7,344 nt of DNA, from assembly GCA_029864945.1 (NCBI GenBank), contig JAOTSL010000157.1, positions 1 through 7,344 of the forward strand, in the 5' to 3' direction. This DNA comes from Gammaproteobacteria bacterium (GTDB lineage: Bacteria > Pseudomonadota > Gammaproteobacteria > S012-40). The notes beneath the pieces were generated by a model that did not search any database, was not told the DNA's origin, and saw only the letters and a list, made by a program, of their open reading frames with translations. Positions 1 to 5,282 of this stretch are shown here, one piece after another (position 1 is the first letter of the stretch; every line of letters begins with the position of its first letter). The position numbers were made by a program, and so were the translations under genes.

Positions 1-181
1 AAGCGACCTGGCGCTCAATCAGAGAAACTGCACCACCTGAAGGATGCGGAACTTTTAGTTCAACTAAAAGCTCTGGATATTCCTGAAAAAATTCAGGGTG
101 TTTATCAAGATAAACTTCAACATCTTTTGCAGTACATGCTTGAGCCAAAGTAGAGTCGCCTGATTGGGATTGCAATGTCAT
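1..181 (-). CDS. yigA: DUF484 family protein, N-terminal part (cut by window edge)
   Basis: Sixty codons are visible, reading leftward from ATG at 181 with no stop before base 1. The start is well supported: an in-frame TAA sits directly upstream of the ATG, and AGGA lies about 8 bases before it. The N-terminal part contains the segment VPHPSGGAVSLIERQVA (residues about 44-60), which matches the conserved start of DUF484 proteins (E. coli YigA), where PHxSGxAVSLxERQ is characteristic. DUF484 proteins are small and presumed cytoplasmic, with a GAF-like fold; their biochemical role is not established. Family knowledge places this gene between dapF and xerC in many gammaproteobacteria, so xerC may lie just beyond the left edge (inference). 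It is 121 bases downstream of dapF on the same strand, with hairpins and a possible -10 element between them, so it may have its own promoter. Confidence 0.85.
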   Translation of the reverse strand, partial: MTLQSQSGDSTLAQACTAKDVEVYLDKHPEFFQEYPELLVELKVPHPSGGAVSLIERQVA

Positions 182-195
182 TTATCATTCCTGTT

Positions 196-219
196 ACACT
201 GATTTTGTAGAACAGTATA
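196..219 (-). promoter_or_regulatory. possible promoter -10 element for the DUF484 gene
   Basis: On the minus strand TATACT (plus-strand bases 214-219) matches five of six bases of the sigma-70 -10 consensus. It would start transcription near base 207, about 26 bases before the DUF484 start codon. No good -35 hexamer is found 16-18 bases upstream. This is a weak, inferred call that would matter only if the hairpins upstream stop dapF transcripts. Confidence 0.2.
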
Positions 220-234
220 ATTCAGCTGATCAGT

Positions 235-282
235 AAAAACCATCGACTTATGAAGTCACAATCAACCTCAGGGTGATTGTGA
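235..282 (-). terminator. tandem hairpins after dapF, possible weak terminator or attenuator
   Basis: Twenty bases past the dapF stop there is a perfect 9-bp inverted repeat (TCACAATCA at 256-264, TGATTGTGA at 274-282) whose 9-base loop can add a CC/GG pair. It is followed on the minus strand by a second small hairpin, GACTT/AAGTC at 245-249 and 253-257, and then five Us (235-239). The two hairpins overlap by two bases at 256-257, so they compete slightly. This could be a leaky terminator between dapF and the DUF484 gene; strength cannot be judged by eye. Confidence 0.4.
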
Positions 283-302
283 AATACTAACAAAAGTACA
301 AT

Positions 303-1133
303 TCAAATATTAATTTCGCCATCAAAAACAAACTCTGCCGGCCCCGTTAACATAACCGACGATTTATCTCCTGCCCAGCGAATAACCAACTCTCCACCGG
401 GTAATGATACCTCCACCCGCTCACTCAACAATCCCCACATCCGCCCCACAACAACCGCAGCACATGCACCAGACCCACAGGCGAGCGTTTCACCTGAGCC
501 ACGCTCATAAACGCGCAGTCTAATTTTATTCTCAGAGACTATTTGCATGAATCCGATATTAGCCCTAGCTGGAAATGATTTATGCGACTCCAGTTTTTTA
601 CCCAAAGTCTCAACCGGCGCCGTATCTACATCGTCCACCATCAACACGCCATGCGGGTTACCCATTGAAACAGCACCAATTTCTACCATTTCCCCATCAA
701 CTTGCAGCTGATAATGACGCTCTGTTTTCGGGGCATCAAATGGAATGTCAACAGGCACTAATCGAGGCGGGCCCATATCAACCGTCACCAAGCCATCTTG
801 TGTAATATTAAGCACAATAACGCCATTTTTTGTGGCAACCGTTATCTCATTCTTATCCGTCAATTGCTTTTCACGCACAAACAGCGCGAAACACCTAGCG
901 CCATTACCGCATTGTTCCACTTCTGAGCCATCAGCATTAAAGATGCGATAACGAAAGTCTACGCCTGCCATATCAGAAGCCTCAACCAATAAAATTTGGT
1001 CACAGCCGACACCAAAATATCGATTTGCAATACTCTGATACTGTGACTGAGAGAGGTTTATTACCTGATTAACCCCATCCAGAACCACAAAATCATTGCC
1101 AATCCCCTGCATTTTTGTAAATTTTAATTTCAT
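303..1133 (-). CDS. dapF: diaminopimelate epimerase
   Basis: DapF interconverts LL- and meso-diaminopimelate in the cytoplasm, the penultimate step to lysine and the source of meso-DAP for peptidoglycan. The product is 276 aa, close to the usual 274. It opens with the family signature FTKMQGIGNDFVVLDG. Both catalytic cysteines of this PLP-independent epimerase are present: Cys75 in NADGSEVEQCGNGARC and Cys219 in GSGETLACGSGACA, spaced as in E. coli Cys73 and Cys217. I chose the ATG at 1133 because the family begins just before FTKM. An upstream in-frame start at 1190 adds 19 unconserved residues and would lie within the promoter region. The ribosome site is weak: GAGG at 1146-1149 is 12 bases from the ATG. 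lysA, often just upstream of dapF, is absent; hemN lies divergently there instead. Confidence 0.97.
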   Translation of the reverse strand: MKLKFTKMQGIGNDFVVLDGVNQVINLSQSQYQSIANRYFGVGCDQILLVEASDMAGVDFRYRIFNADGSEVEQCGNGARCFALFVREKQLTDKNEITVATKNGVIVLNITQDGLVTVDMGPPRLVPVDIPFDAPKTERHYQLQVDGEMVEIGAVSMGNPHGVLMVDDVDTAPVETLGKKLESHKSFPARANIGFMQIVSENKIRLRVYERGSGETLACGSGACAAVVVGRMWGLLSERVEVSLPGGELVIRWAGDKSSVMLTGPAEFVFDGEINI

Positions 1134-1166
1134 GCGACAAGCATACCTCAAGCAACCCAATAGATA

Positions 1167-1195
1167 AATAAAATGACAATAGGGAAGCATTTCAA
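1167..1195 (-). promoter_or_regulatory. probable dapF promoter
   Basis: On the minus strand TTGAAA (plus bases 1190-1195, five of six matches to the -35 consensus) is 17 bp from TTTATT (1167-1172, four of six matches to the -10). Transcription would begin near 1160, giving a leader of about 27 bases before the dapF ATG at 1133. It lies back to back with the hemN promoter without overlapping it. The call rests on consensus matching only. Confidence 0.45.
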
Positions 1196-1208
1196 TACGC
1201 CTCTAATG

Positions 1209-1237
1209 TGGCCAACCCACGCGAATTCCAGTATAAT
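1209..1237 (+). promoter_or_regulatory. probable hemN promoter
   Basis: A perfect -10 hexamer TATAAT (1232-1237) has TGGCCA (1209-1214, four of six -35 matches) 17 bp upstream. The predicted start near 1244 leaves a leader of about 35 bases before the hemN ATG at 1279. No FNR-type half-sites (TTGAT N4 ATCAA) are visible in the 145-bp divergent region, so the sequence shows no oxygen control of the kind expected for some hemN genes. Confidence 0.5.
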
Positions 1238-1278
1238 AATTGGGACTATTTCACAGGCAATTACTTGGGTATTTATTC

Positions 1279-2679
1279 ATGAATCAATCGCTAATCTTCG
1301 ACGAAGCACTTATTAAACGATACGATAAAGCCGGCCCGCGCTACACGTCATACCCGACAGCCGTGCAATTTAACGAAAGCTTTACCGGAGAAAATTACAA
1401 AACTTTTTGTGAAAAATCCAACGCTTTAAGCCGCGCGGCAAGCGCACCAACGCCACTATCACTCTACTTTCATATTCCTTTTTGCGACACCGTCTGTTTT
1501 TATTGCGGCTGCAATAAAGTCGTCACTAAAGATCGCACAAAAGCAGCACCCTATTTGGCACGTGTTCACAAAGAAATTGCCATGCAAGCAGCTATGTTTG
1601 ATGATAATCGTATTGTAGACCAGTTACATTGGGGCGGTGGCACACCCACATTTATAAGCCATGATGAAATGCGAGAACTCATGGATGTGACGCGCAAACA
1701 TTTCACCTTGCACGACGATGATAGCGGTGAATATTCAATAGAACTTGACCCTCGTGAAGTCGATACCAGCAGCATACAATTATTACGTGAACTAGGATTT
1801 AATCGCATTAGTTTGGGCGTTCAGGATTTTGATCCCAAAGTACAAAAAGCCGTTAACCGCATCCAGTCGGAAGAAGAAACATTAAACGTTATTAATGCGG
1901 CGAGAGAGAATAACTTTAAATCCATTAGCCTTGACCTTATCTATGGCCTACCATTTCAAAATGTAGAACGTTTTTCGGTAACACTGGATAAAATCATCGA
2001 AGCTTCCCCAGATCGCTTATCTGTTTTTAACTATGCACATTTACCTGAAATGTTTAAACCTCAGCGCCGCATAAATGAAGACGATTTACCAACTGCGGCA
2101 GAAAAACTAGACATACTCAAAATGAGCTTCAGTAAGTTAAAAGATGCGGGATATGTTTATATCGGCATGGATCACTTTGCTAAACCTGACGACGAGCTTG
2201 CAATCGCACAGCGTGAAGGCACACTTTATCGAAACTTTCAGGGTTATTCTACTCACGCTGATTGTGACTTAGTGGCAATGGGTATTACATCGATAGGACA
2301 AGTAGCCAATAGCTACAGCCAAAATGTTAAAAAGATGGATGAGTACTTTGAGTTAATAGATGCCGGTAAATTACCAGTTTATCGAGGAGTGGAATTATCT
2401 GATGACGATCTTTTGCGTCGCGAAGTTATTACTCAATTGATTTCACACTTTCACCTTGACTTCAGCAAGATCGAAAAACAATTCAATATTAATTTTTCAT
2501 CCTATTTTGAACTAGAGCAAAAAGCATTATCTGAGATGCATCACGATGGACTAATAGAATTAAGCGATACAGGTATTACAGTTCAACCCAAAGGACGATT
2601 GCTAATTCGCAACATTTGCATGGTATTTGATTTTTATCTACGCCAGGCAAGCGAACAACGTTTTTCCAAAGTTATATAA
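1279..2679 (+). CDS. hemN: oxygen-independent coproporphyrinogen III oxidase (radical SAM)
   Basis: HemN oxidatively decarboxylates two propionates of coproporphyrinogen III to vinyl groups, giving protoporphyrinogen IX without O2, using SAM and a 4Fe-4S cluster. The product is 466 aa, near the E. coli 457. The N-terminal RYDKAGPRYTSYPT (about 14-27) is the HemN hallmark. The cluster motif HIPFCDTVCFYCGCNK supplies Cys69, Cys73 and Cys76, with the extra Cys78 seen in true HemN and lacking in HemW. WGGGTPTF (118-125) is the SAM-contacting glycine motif, SIELDPREVD (about 153-162) follows, and RNICMVFDFYLR near residue 444 is the typical C-terminal end. The ATG at 1279 was preferred to an upstream TTG at 1240 because conservation starts there and the predicted transcript begins near 1244. 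The Shine-Dalgarno is weak (GGG at 1267-1269). It stands alone on its strand, between dapF and a hairpin. Confidence 0.97.
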   Translation: MNQSLIFDEALIKRYDKAGPRYTSYPTAVQFNESFTGENYKTFCEKSNALSRAASAPTPLSLYFHIPFCDTVCFYCGCNKVVTKDRTKAAPYLARVHKEIAMQAAMFDDNRIVDQLHWGGGTPTFISHDEMRELMDVTRKHFTLHDDDSGEYSIELDPREVDTSSIQLLRELGFNRISLGVQDFDPKVQKAVNRIQSEEETLNVINAARENNFKSISLDLIYGLPFQNVERFSVTLDKIIEASPDRLSVFNYAHLPEMFKPQRRINEDDLPTAAEKLDILKMSFSKLKDAGYVYIGMDHFAKPDDELAIAQREGTLYRNFQGYSTHADCDLVAMGITSIGQVANSYSQNVKKMDEYFELIDAGKLPVYRGVELSDDDLLRREVITQLISHFHLDFSKIEKQFNINFSSYFELEQKALSEMHHDGLIELSDTGITVQPKGRLLIRNICMVFDFYLRQASEQRFSKVI

Positions 2680-2685
2680 CGCATC

Positions 2686-2721
2686 CCCGTTTCCAGTAAA
2701 GTAATGGCAACTGGAAACGGG
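2686..2721 (+). terminator. strong hairpin just after hemN, without U-tract
   Basis: CCCGTTTCCAGT (2686-2697) and ACTGGAAACGGG (2710-2721) form a perfect 12-bp stem with a 12-base loop. AT pairs can extend it past a single bulged C. It begins seven bases after the hemN stop codon. The bases after it (ATTCACTGAAAATT) are not a U-tract, so it may protect the 3' end or act with Rho rather than as a classical intrinsic terminator. Confidence 0.5.
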
Positions 2722-2753
2722 ATTCACTGAAAATTGTAATCGACCCTTCCTTT

Positions 2754-2771
2754 GCTATTCCGCCGAATAGC
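2754..2771. repeat. short perfect inverted repeat
   Basis: GCTATTC and GAATAGC flank the 4-base loop CGCC, with two further pairs possible beyond one mismatch. It lies 74 bases past the hemN stop. It may be part of the hemN 3' end or of a separate small transcript; the sequence does not decide. Confidence 0.5.
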
Positions 2772-2906
2772 TAACTACCAACTACAAAATTTAATTAAAT
2801 AACAAAATAAATATGGCTCTTCAGCCAAGATTCAGAAGAAAAAGAAAAAACAAATTGATAGCGACAATTATTCGAAGGGAAGTGGACCCATGGGTATAAA
2901 GTTATT

Positions 2907-2948
2907 TAAACTACAACAATTTGGAGCAAACTAAATTATTGTAGTTTA
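2907..2948 (-). terminator. long hairpin downstream of ycgN, probable terminator
   Basis: Two 16-base arms (2907-2922 and 2933-2948) flank a 10-base loop. On the minus strand all positions pair, one as a G-U wobble; on the plus strand that same position is an A-C mismatch, which favours function in the minus-strand ycgN transcript. It starts 38 bases past the ycgN stop. The stem is AT-rich and the following bases (AATAACTTTAT) are only moderately U-rich, so efficiency is uncertain. Confidence 0.5.
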
Positions 2949-2986
2949 TTACTCACCAAGCTGGATTCTATATAAAAAATACTGCC

Positions 2987-3439
2987 TTATTCCAGCTTAG
3001 CAATAATATAATCCTGCCACTTACTCTCTGGCACAGAGTCTTCTGAAAAAATCACCTTTTCTGAAATCGCAATTTCTTTTTCGATCATAGCATCACGACT
3101 ACCTGTTATTAAAGGATGCCACTCAGGAAGCGCCCTACCATCCGCTAACAATTTGTATGCGCAAGTGTTTGGCATCCAGGTCAGATTTCTAGCATCGTCC
3201 GGCATCATTGTGACGCATGATGGAACCAACACGCTTCGCTCTTCATATTTTGTACACTGACACGTTTTCTGATCAAACAAATTACAAACTATTTGCGTAT
3301 AGTAAATTTCCTCGGTGAAATCATTTTGCAACTTATGCAAACAACATCGTCCACAACCATCACAAAGTGATTCCCATTCTTCGCGTGTCATCTCTTCCAG
3401 CTTTTTGGCTTCCCAAAACGGCGTAACTCTATCATTCAT
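2987..3439 (-). CDS. ycgN: YcgN family (UPF0260) cysteine-cluster protein
   Basis: The 150-aa product matches E. coli YcgN over its whole length: the start region PFWEAKKLEEMTREEWESLC, the central TCQCTKYEER (about 59-68), and the conserved TCAYKLLADGRALPEWHPL (about 92-110). The family carries the zinc or iron-sulphur type cluster of YkgJ proteins, here C26-x2-C29-x2-C32-C33, with further cysteines at 52, 60, 62, 75 and 93. Metal binding is inferred; no reaction is known for the family. No signal peptide or membrane segment is visible, so it is presumably cytoplasmic. The ATG at 3439 is the first possible start because an in-frame TGA lies in the repeat just upstream. There is no clear Shine-Dalgarno, and a 15-bp tandem repeat occupies that place. 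It lies 235 bases downstream of ppa on the same strand, separated by a hairpin. Confidence 0.93.
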   Translation of the reverse strand: MNDRVTPFWEAKKLEEMTREEWESLCDGCGRCCLHKLQNDFTEEIYYTQIVCNLFDQKTCQCTKYEERSVLVPSCVTMMPDDARNLTWMPNTCAYKLLADGRALPEWHPLITGSRDAMIEKEIAISEKVIFSEDSVPESKWQDYIIAKLE

Positions 3440-3440
3440 T

Positions 3441-3481
3441 TTTATTCAACTTAACTTTATTCAACTTAACTTTATTCAACT
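3441..3481. repeat. 15-bp tandem repeat, 2.7 copies, at the ycgN ribosome site
   Basis: The unit TTTATTCAACTTAAC occurs perfectly at 3441-3455 and 3456-3470, with a third partial copy at 3471-3481. It begins two bases upstream of the ycgN start codon and fills the region where the ribosome binds. On the coding strand the unit reads GTTAAGTTGAATAAA. Each copy has a TGA in the ycgN frame, so the repeat is leader and not coding sequence. Confidence 0.9.
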
Positions 3482-3567
3482 GGAGAAACTCTCTTACTAT
3501 CATGATCATTGTTGCTCATGAACTAGTCCACCGTGCTAGTGGGAGGTATACATATGCTTATATTCGA

Positions 3568-3588
3568 GGTCATAAAAAGGGTATGACC
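3568..3588. repeat. 7-bp inverted repeat in the ppa-ycgN spacer
   Basis: GGTCATA (3568-3574) and TATGACC (3582-3588) flank a 7-base loop. On the minus strand it is followed after five bases by TATAAG (3557-3562), a possible -10 element for ycgN with no good -35. It could be an operator or a small hairpin; evidence for either is slight. Confidence 0.35.
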
Positions 3589-3623
3589 GCGCCTGTGTTT
3601 AAACCTTATAAAAAGCGATTATC

Positions 3624-3667
3624 AAAAGTTTCTAACCGGACATTCGCGCGTGATTGCCCGGTAGAAA
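3624..3667 (-). terminator. probable ppa terminator
   Basis: On the minus strand, TTTCTACCGG (plus 3658-3667) pairs with CCGGTTAGAAA (3629-3639) through ten base pairs with one bulged base, around an 18-base loop. A UUUU run (3624-3627) follows one base after the stem and its flanking C. It begins seven bases past the ppa stop codon. The large loop makes it an imperfect intrinsic terminator. Confidence 0.5.
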
Positions 3668-3674
3668 TGATTAA

Positions 3675-4214
3675 CTAAGCTTTTTCTGGCGAACCGTAGG
3701 CAGCAATGCCTTTCAGAATAAGCTCGCGCGCTGATGCTGCGTCGCCCCAACCTTCTACTTTCACCCACTTCCCATCTTCAAGATCTTTGTAATGCTCGAA
3801 AAAATGCTTGATTTGAGCCAATAATATTTTAGGCAGGTCTGATGCTTCTTTAACGTCATCATATAAAGAAGTCATTTTTGAAACAGGAACAGCAATTAAT
3901 TTTTCATCTCGGCCGCTCTCGTCAGTCATATTCAAATAACCAACAACTCGACTACGAATAACAGAACCAGCCCTTAATGGAATTGGCGTAACCACCAATA
4001 CATCAACCGCATCGCCATCATCACCCAATGTTTGAGGTATGTAACCGTAATTACAGGGATAATGCATCGCCGTCCCAATAAAACGATCAACAAATAGTGC
4101 ACCGGAGTCTTTATCGACTTCGTATTTTACCGGCTCACTCAGCGCGGGGATTTCAATGATGACATTTACATCATTTGGCACATCCTTACCTGCTGAAACA
4201 TTGTTTAAACTCAT
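3675..4214 (-). CDS. ppa: inorganic pyrophosphatase (family I)
   Basis: This cytoplasmic enzyme hydrolyses pyrophosphate to two phosphates with Mg2+, pulling nucleotide and polymer synthesis forward. The product is 179 aa against 176 in E. coli and aligns along its length. The expected active-site residues are all in place: Glu21, Lys30, Glu32, Arg44, Tyr56, Asp66, Asp68, Asp71, Asp98, Asp103, Lys105, Tyr142 and Lys143. One oddity is the metal-binding signature, which reads DGDAVDV where most relatives have DGDPVDV; the aspartates are unaffected. The start is firm: AGGAG (4221-4225) stands six bases before the ATG, and the N-terminus SLNNVSAGKDVPNDVNVIIE matches the family. It ends in TAG, followed by a probable terminator, and is the upstream member of a same-strand pair with ycgN. 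Confidence 0.98.
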   Translation of the reverse strand: MSLNNVSAGKDVPNDVNVIIEIPALSEPVKYEVDKDSGALFVDRFIGTAMHYPCNYGYIPQTLGDDGDAVDVLVVTPIPLRAGSVIRSRVVGYLNMTDESGRDEKLIAVPVSKMTSLYDDVKEASDLPKILLAQIKHFFEHYKDLEDGKWVKVEGWGDAASARELILKGIAAYGSPEKA

Positions 4215-4301
4215 CTGTAACTCCTAATCGATTGTTTTTTGCTCATTTGACGCAATTTTATCTCATTTTTTTCATGGATAGCTGCTATTTTTGCGGCGTT
4301 C

Positions 4302-4330
4302 ATTATAATGCCAATGCAAATAGGTTAAAA
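4302..4330 (-). promoter_or_regulatory. possible ppa promoter
   Basis: On the minus strand a perfect -10 TATAAT (plus 4302-4307) has a poor -35, TTTTAA (4325-4330), 17 bp upstream. Transcription would start near 4295, giving a leader of about 80 bases. The octamer ATTATAAT is palindromic, so a -10 match exists on the plus strand too, but without a -35. Confidence 0.35.
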
Positions 4331-4441
4331 TACTTGTTTTGTTATAACAGCACTCTAAAAACAAAATAGATTTATTAATCTAGGAAGCTGTCAGACATAA
4401 TACTGTTTGGCTACAAATTCACGGATACCGATCAGATTTCC

Positions 4442-4486
4442 TTATCATGCTCGTTAAATAGAACCACTATTCACCTCGCATGATAA
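4442..4486. repeat. 9-bp inverted repeat upstream of adk with nested hairpin
   Basis: TTATCATGC (4442-4450) and GCATGATAA (4478-4486) are perfect inverted repeats 27 bases apart. Between them AATAG (4457-4461) and CTATT (4467-4471) form a small inner hairpin. The right arm covers most of a candidate -10 element for adk (4482-4487), so a protein bound here could affect adk-hemB transcription. This role is inferred. Confidence 0.5.
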
Positions 4487-4487
4487 T
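4459..4487 (+). promoter_or_regulatory. possible adk promoter
   Basis: GATAAT (4482-4487, five of six -10 matches) lies 17 bp after TAGAAC (4459-4464, three of six -35 matches). The predicted start near 4494 would give a leader of about 93 bases. The -35 is poor, so this is only the best of several weak candidates. Confidence 0.3.
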
Positions 4488-4586
4488 ATTTACTGATTCA
4501 ACTCCATGAGTTTGCGCCTAAAATGGTTAACTCCGTCAGCCCTTAGGCCAAATATCCACAATAATATGCAAGGTTGAAAAACAAAA

Positions 4587-5228
4587 ATGAGAATCATACT
4601 CCTCGGCGCACCTGGTTCAGGCAAGGGCACACAGGCACAAATGCTGGTTGAAAAGTACCAAATTCCGCAAATTTCCACCGGCGACCTACTTAGAGCAGCA
4701 GTATCGTCTGGAACAGAGCTAGGCAAAAAAGCAAAATCCGTTATGGATGCGGGTCAGTTAGTATCAGATGACATCGTATTGGGTATGATCAAAGAACGCC
4801 TTGCTGAAAATGACGCTAAAAATGGCTTTATTCTCGATGGTTTCCCTCGCAACCAGACACAGGCAATAGCGCTGGACGAATTACTCAGCGAATTAAACTG
4901 GCCATTGGAAAGCGCCATTTTAATCAATGTCAATAAAGAAGACATTGTCGAGCGTATTGTTGGGCGCCGAACCTGCGCTGACTGCAAACAAGTGTACAAC
5001 ACATTTACATCACCACCAGCAACTGAAGATGTTTGCGACAAGTGTGGTGGCGAACTTACCCATCGCGCTGACGACAATGAAGAAACCATTCGAAAACGGC
5101 TAGATGTTTACGAAGAACAAACGGCGCCACTTATTGAATATTTCACCAAGCAAAACAAACTTCATTCAGTCGAAGGTAGCGGTGATATAAAAGAAATATT
5201 CGGCGCCGTTTGCCGGATACTAAAATAA
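4587..5228 (+). CDS. adk: adenylate kinase with zinc-type LID
   Basis: Adk catalyses ATP + AMP = 2 ADP in the cytoplasm. The product is 213 aa (E. coli 214). It starts directly with the P-loop strand, MRIILLGAPGSGKGTQ (glycine-rich loop 7-15, Lys13). STGDLLRAAV (30-39) carries Arg36 of the AMP site, GFPRNQTQA (85-93) holds Arg88, and Arg123, Arg128, Arg160 and Arg171 line the phosphate sites. The LID domain (about 127-163) is of the long form and contains Cys130, Cys133, Cys150 and Cys153, the C-x2-C...C-x2-C set that binds structural zinc in many bacterial enzymes. E. coli uses non-cysteine residues there. No good ribosome site is seen: AAGG at 4570-4573 is 13 bases away, and the leader is A-rich. 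hemB follows after 54 bases with no terminator between, so the two are likely co-transcribed. Confidence 0.98.
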   Translation: MRIILLGAPGSGKGTQAQMLVEKYQIPQISTGDLLRAAVSSGTELGKKAKSVMDAGQLVSDDIVLGMIKERLAENDAKNGFILDGFPRNQTQAIALDELLSELNWPLESAILINVNKEDIVERIVGRRTCADCKQVYNTFTSPPATEDVCDKCGGELTHRADDNEETIRKRLDVYEEQTAPLIEYFTKQNKLHSVEGSGDIKEIFGAVCRILK

Positions 5229-5282
5229 TAATTAGTACTAAATATTACTAATAAAATAAAAAGAAGAGGCAGGAGAAAATTA

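Larger units (their letters stand above)
2680..2986. other. 307-base non-coding spacer between converging hemN and ycgN
   Basis: This spacer holds four inverted repeats: a 12-bp stem right after hemN (2686-2721), a 7-bp stem with 4-base loop (2754-2771), a 12-bp palindrome ATTTAATTAAAT (2789-2800), and a 16-bp stem (2907-2948). There is also a 10-base palindrome, ACCCATGGGT, at 2886-2895. The only short reading frame of note is 28 codons on the plus strand (2813-2899), rich in Arg and Lys, without a ribosome site; I do not call it a gene. As the spacer joins two converging genes, terminators on both strands are expected. Confidence 0.8.
4215..4586. other. 372-base divergent intergenic region between ppa and adk
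   Basis: This AT-rich region contains no credible gene. It should carry promoters for both flanking genes; candidate sites are listed separately. It also holds a 10-bp palindrome TGTTATAACA (4340-4349) and a 9-bp inverted repeat (4442-4486). An 11-codon minus-strand frame (4211-4246) overlaps the ppa start as ATGA but has no ribosome site of its own. Confidence 0.8.

Noticed and set aside
1130..1144. Four-codon minus-strand frame overlapping the dapF start as ATGA
   Set aside because: The only GAGG is one base from its ATG, too close to work, and four codons are easily met by chance.
1134..1190. Longer dapF start adding 19 N-terminal residues
   Set aside because: Family conservation begins at the internal methionine at 1133, and the extension falls over the predicted promoter and transcript start.
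2813..2899. 28-codon Arg/Lys-rich plus-strand frame
   Set aside because: There is no Shine-Dalgarno, no recognised family, and its basic residues come from a purine-rich tract. Kept only as part of a finding, not as a gene.
2958..2998. 8-bp inverted repeat AAGCTGGA/TCCAGCTT across the ycgN stop codon
   Set aside because: The 25-base spacer and placement partly inside the gene make it a weak terminator candidate; the nearby 16-bp stem is better.
3541..3586. GGGAGG followed by TATACATATG and a 10-codon plus-strand frame, resembling an expression-vector ribosome site
   Set aside because: The frame stops after ten codons and nothing lies downstream on that strand. The likeness is short enough to be chance, and no other vector sequence is seen.
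4211..4246. Eleven-codon minus-strand frame whose TGA overlaps the ppa ATG, suggesting a coupled leader peptide
   Set aside because: It has no ribosome site of its own, while ppa has a strong one (AGGAG) located inside it. The overlap is likely chance.
4552..4560. Near match (8 of 9) to a DnaA box upstream of adk
   Set aside because: It is single, and no cluster of boxes or origin genes is present. One near match in AT-rich sequence is expected by chance.
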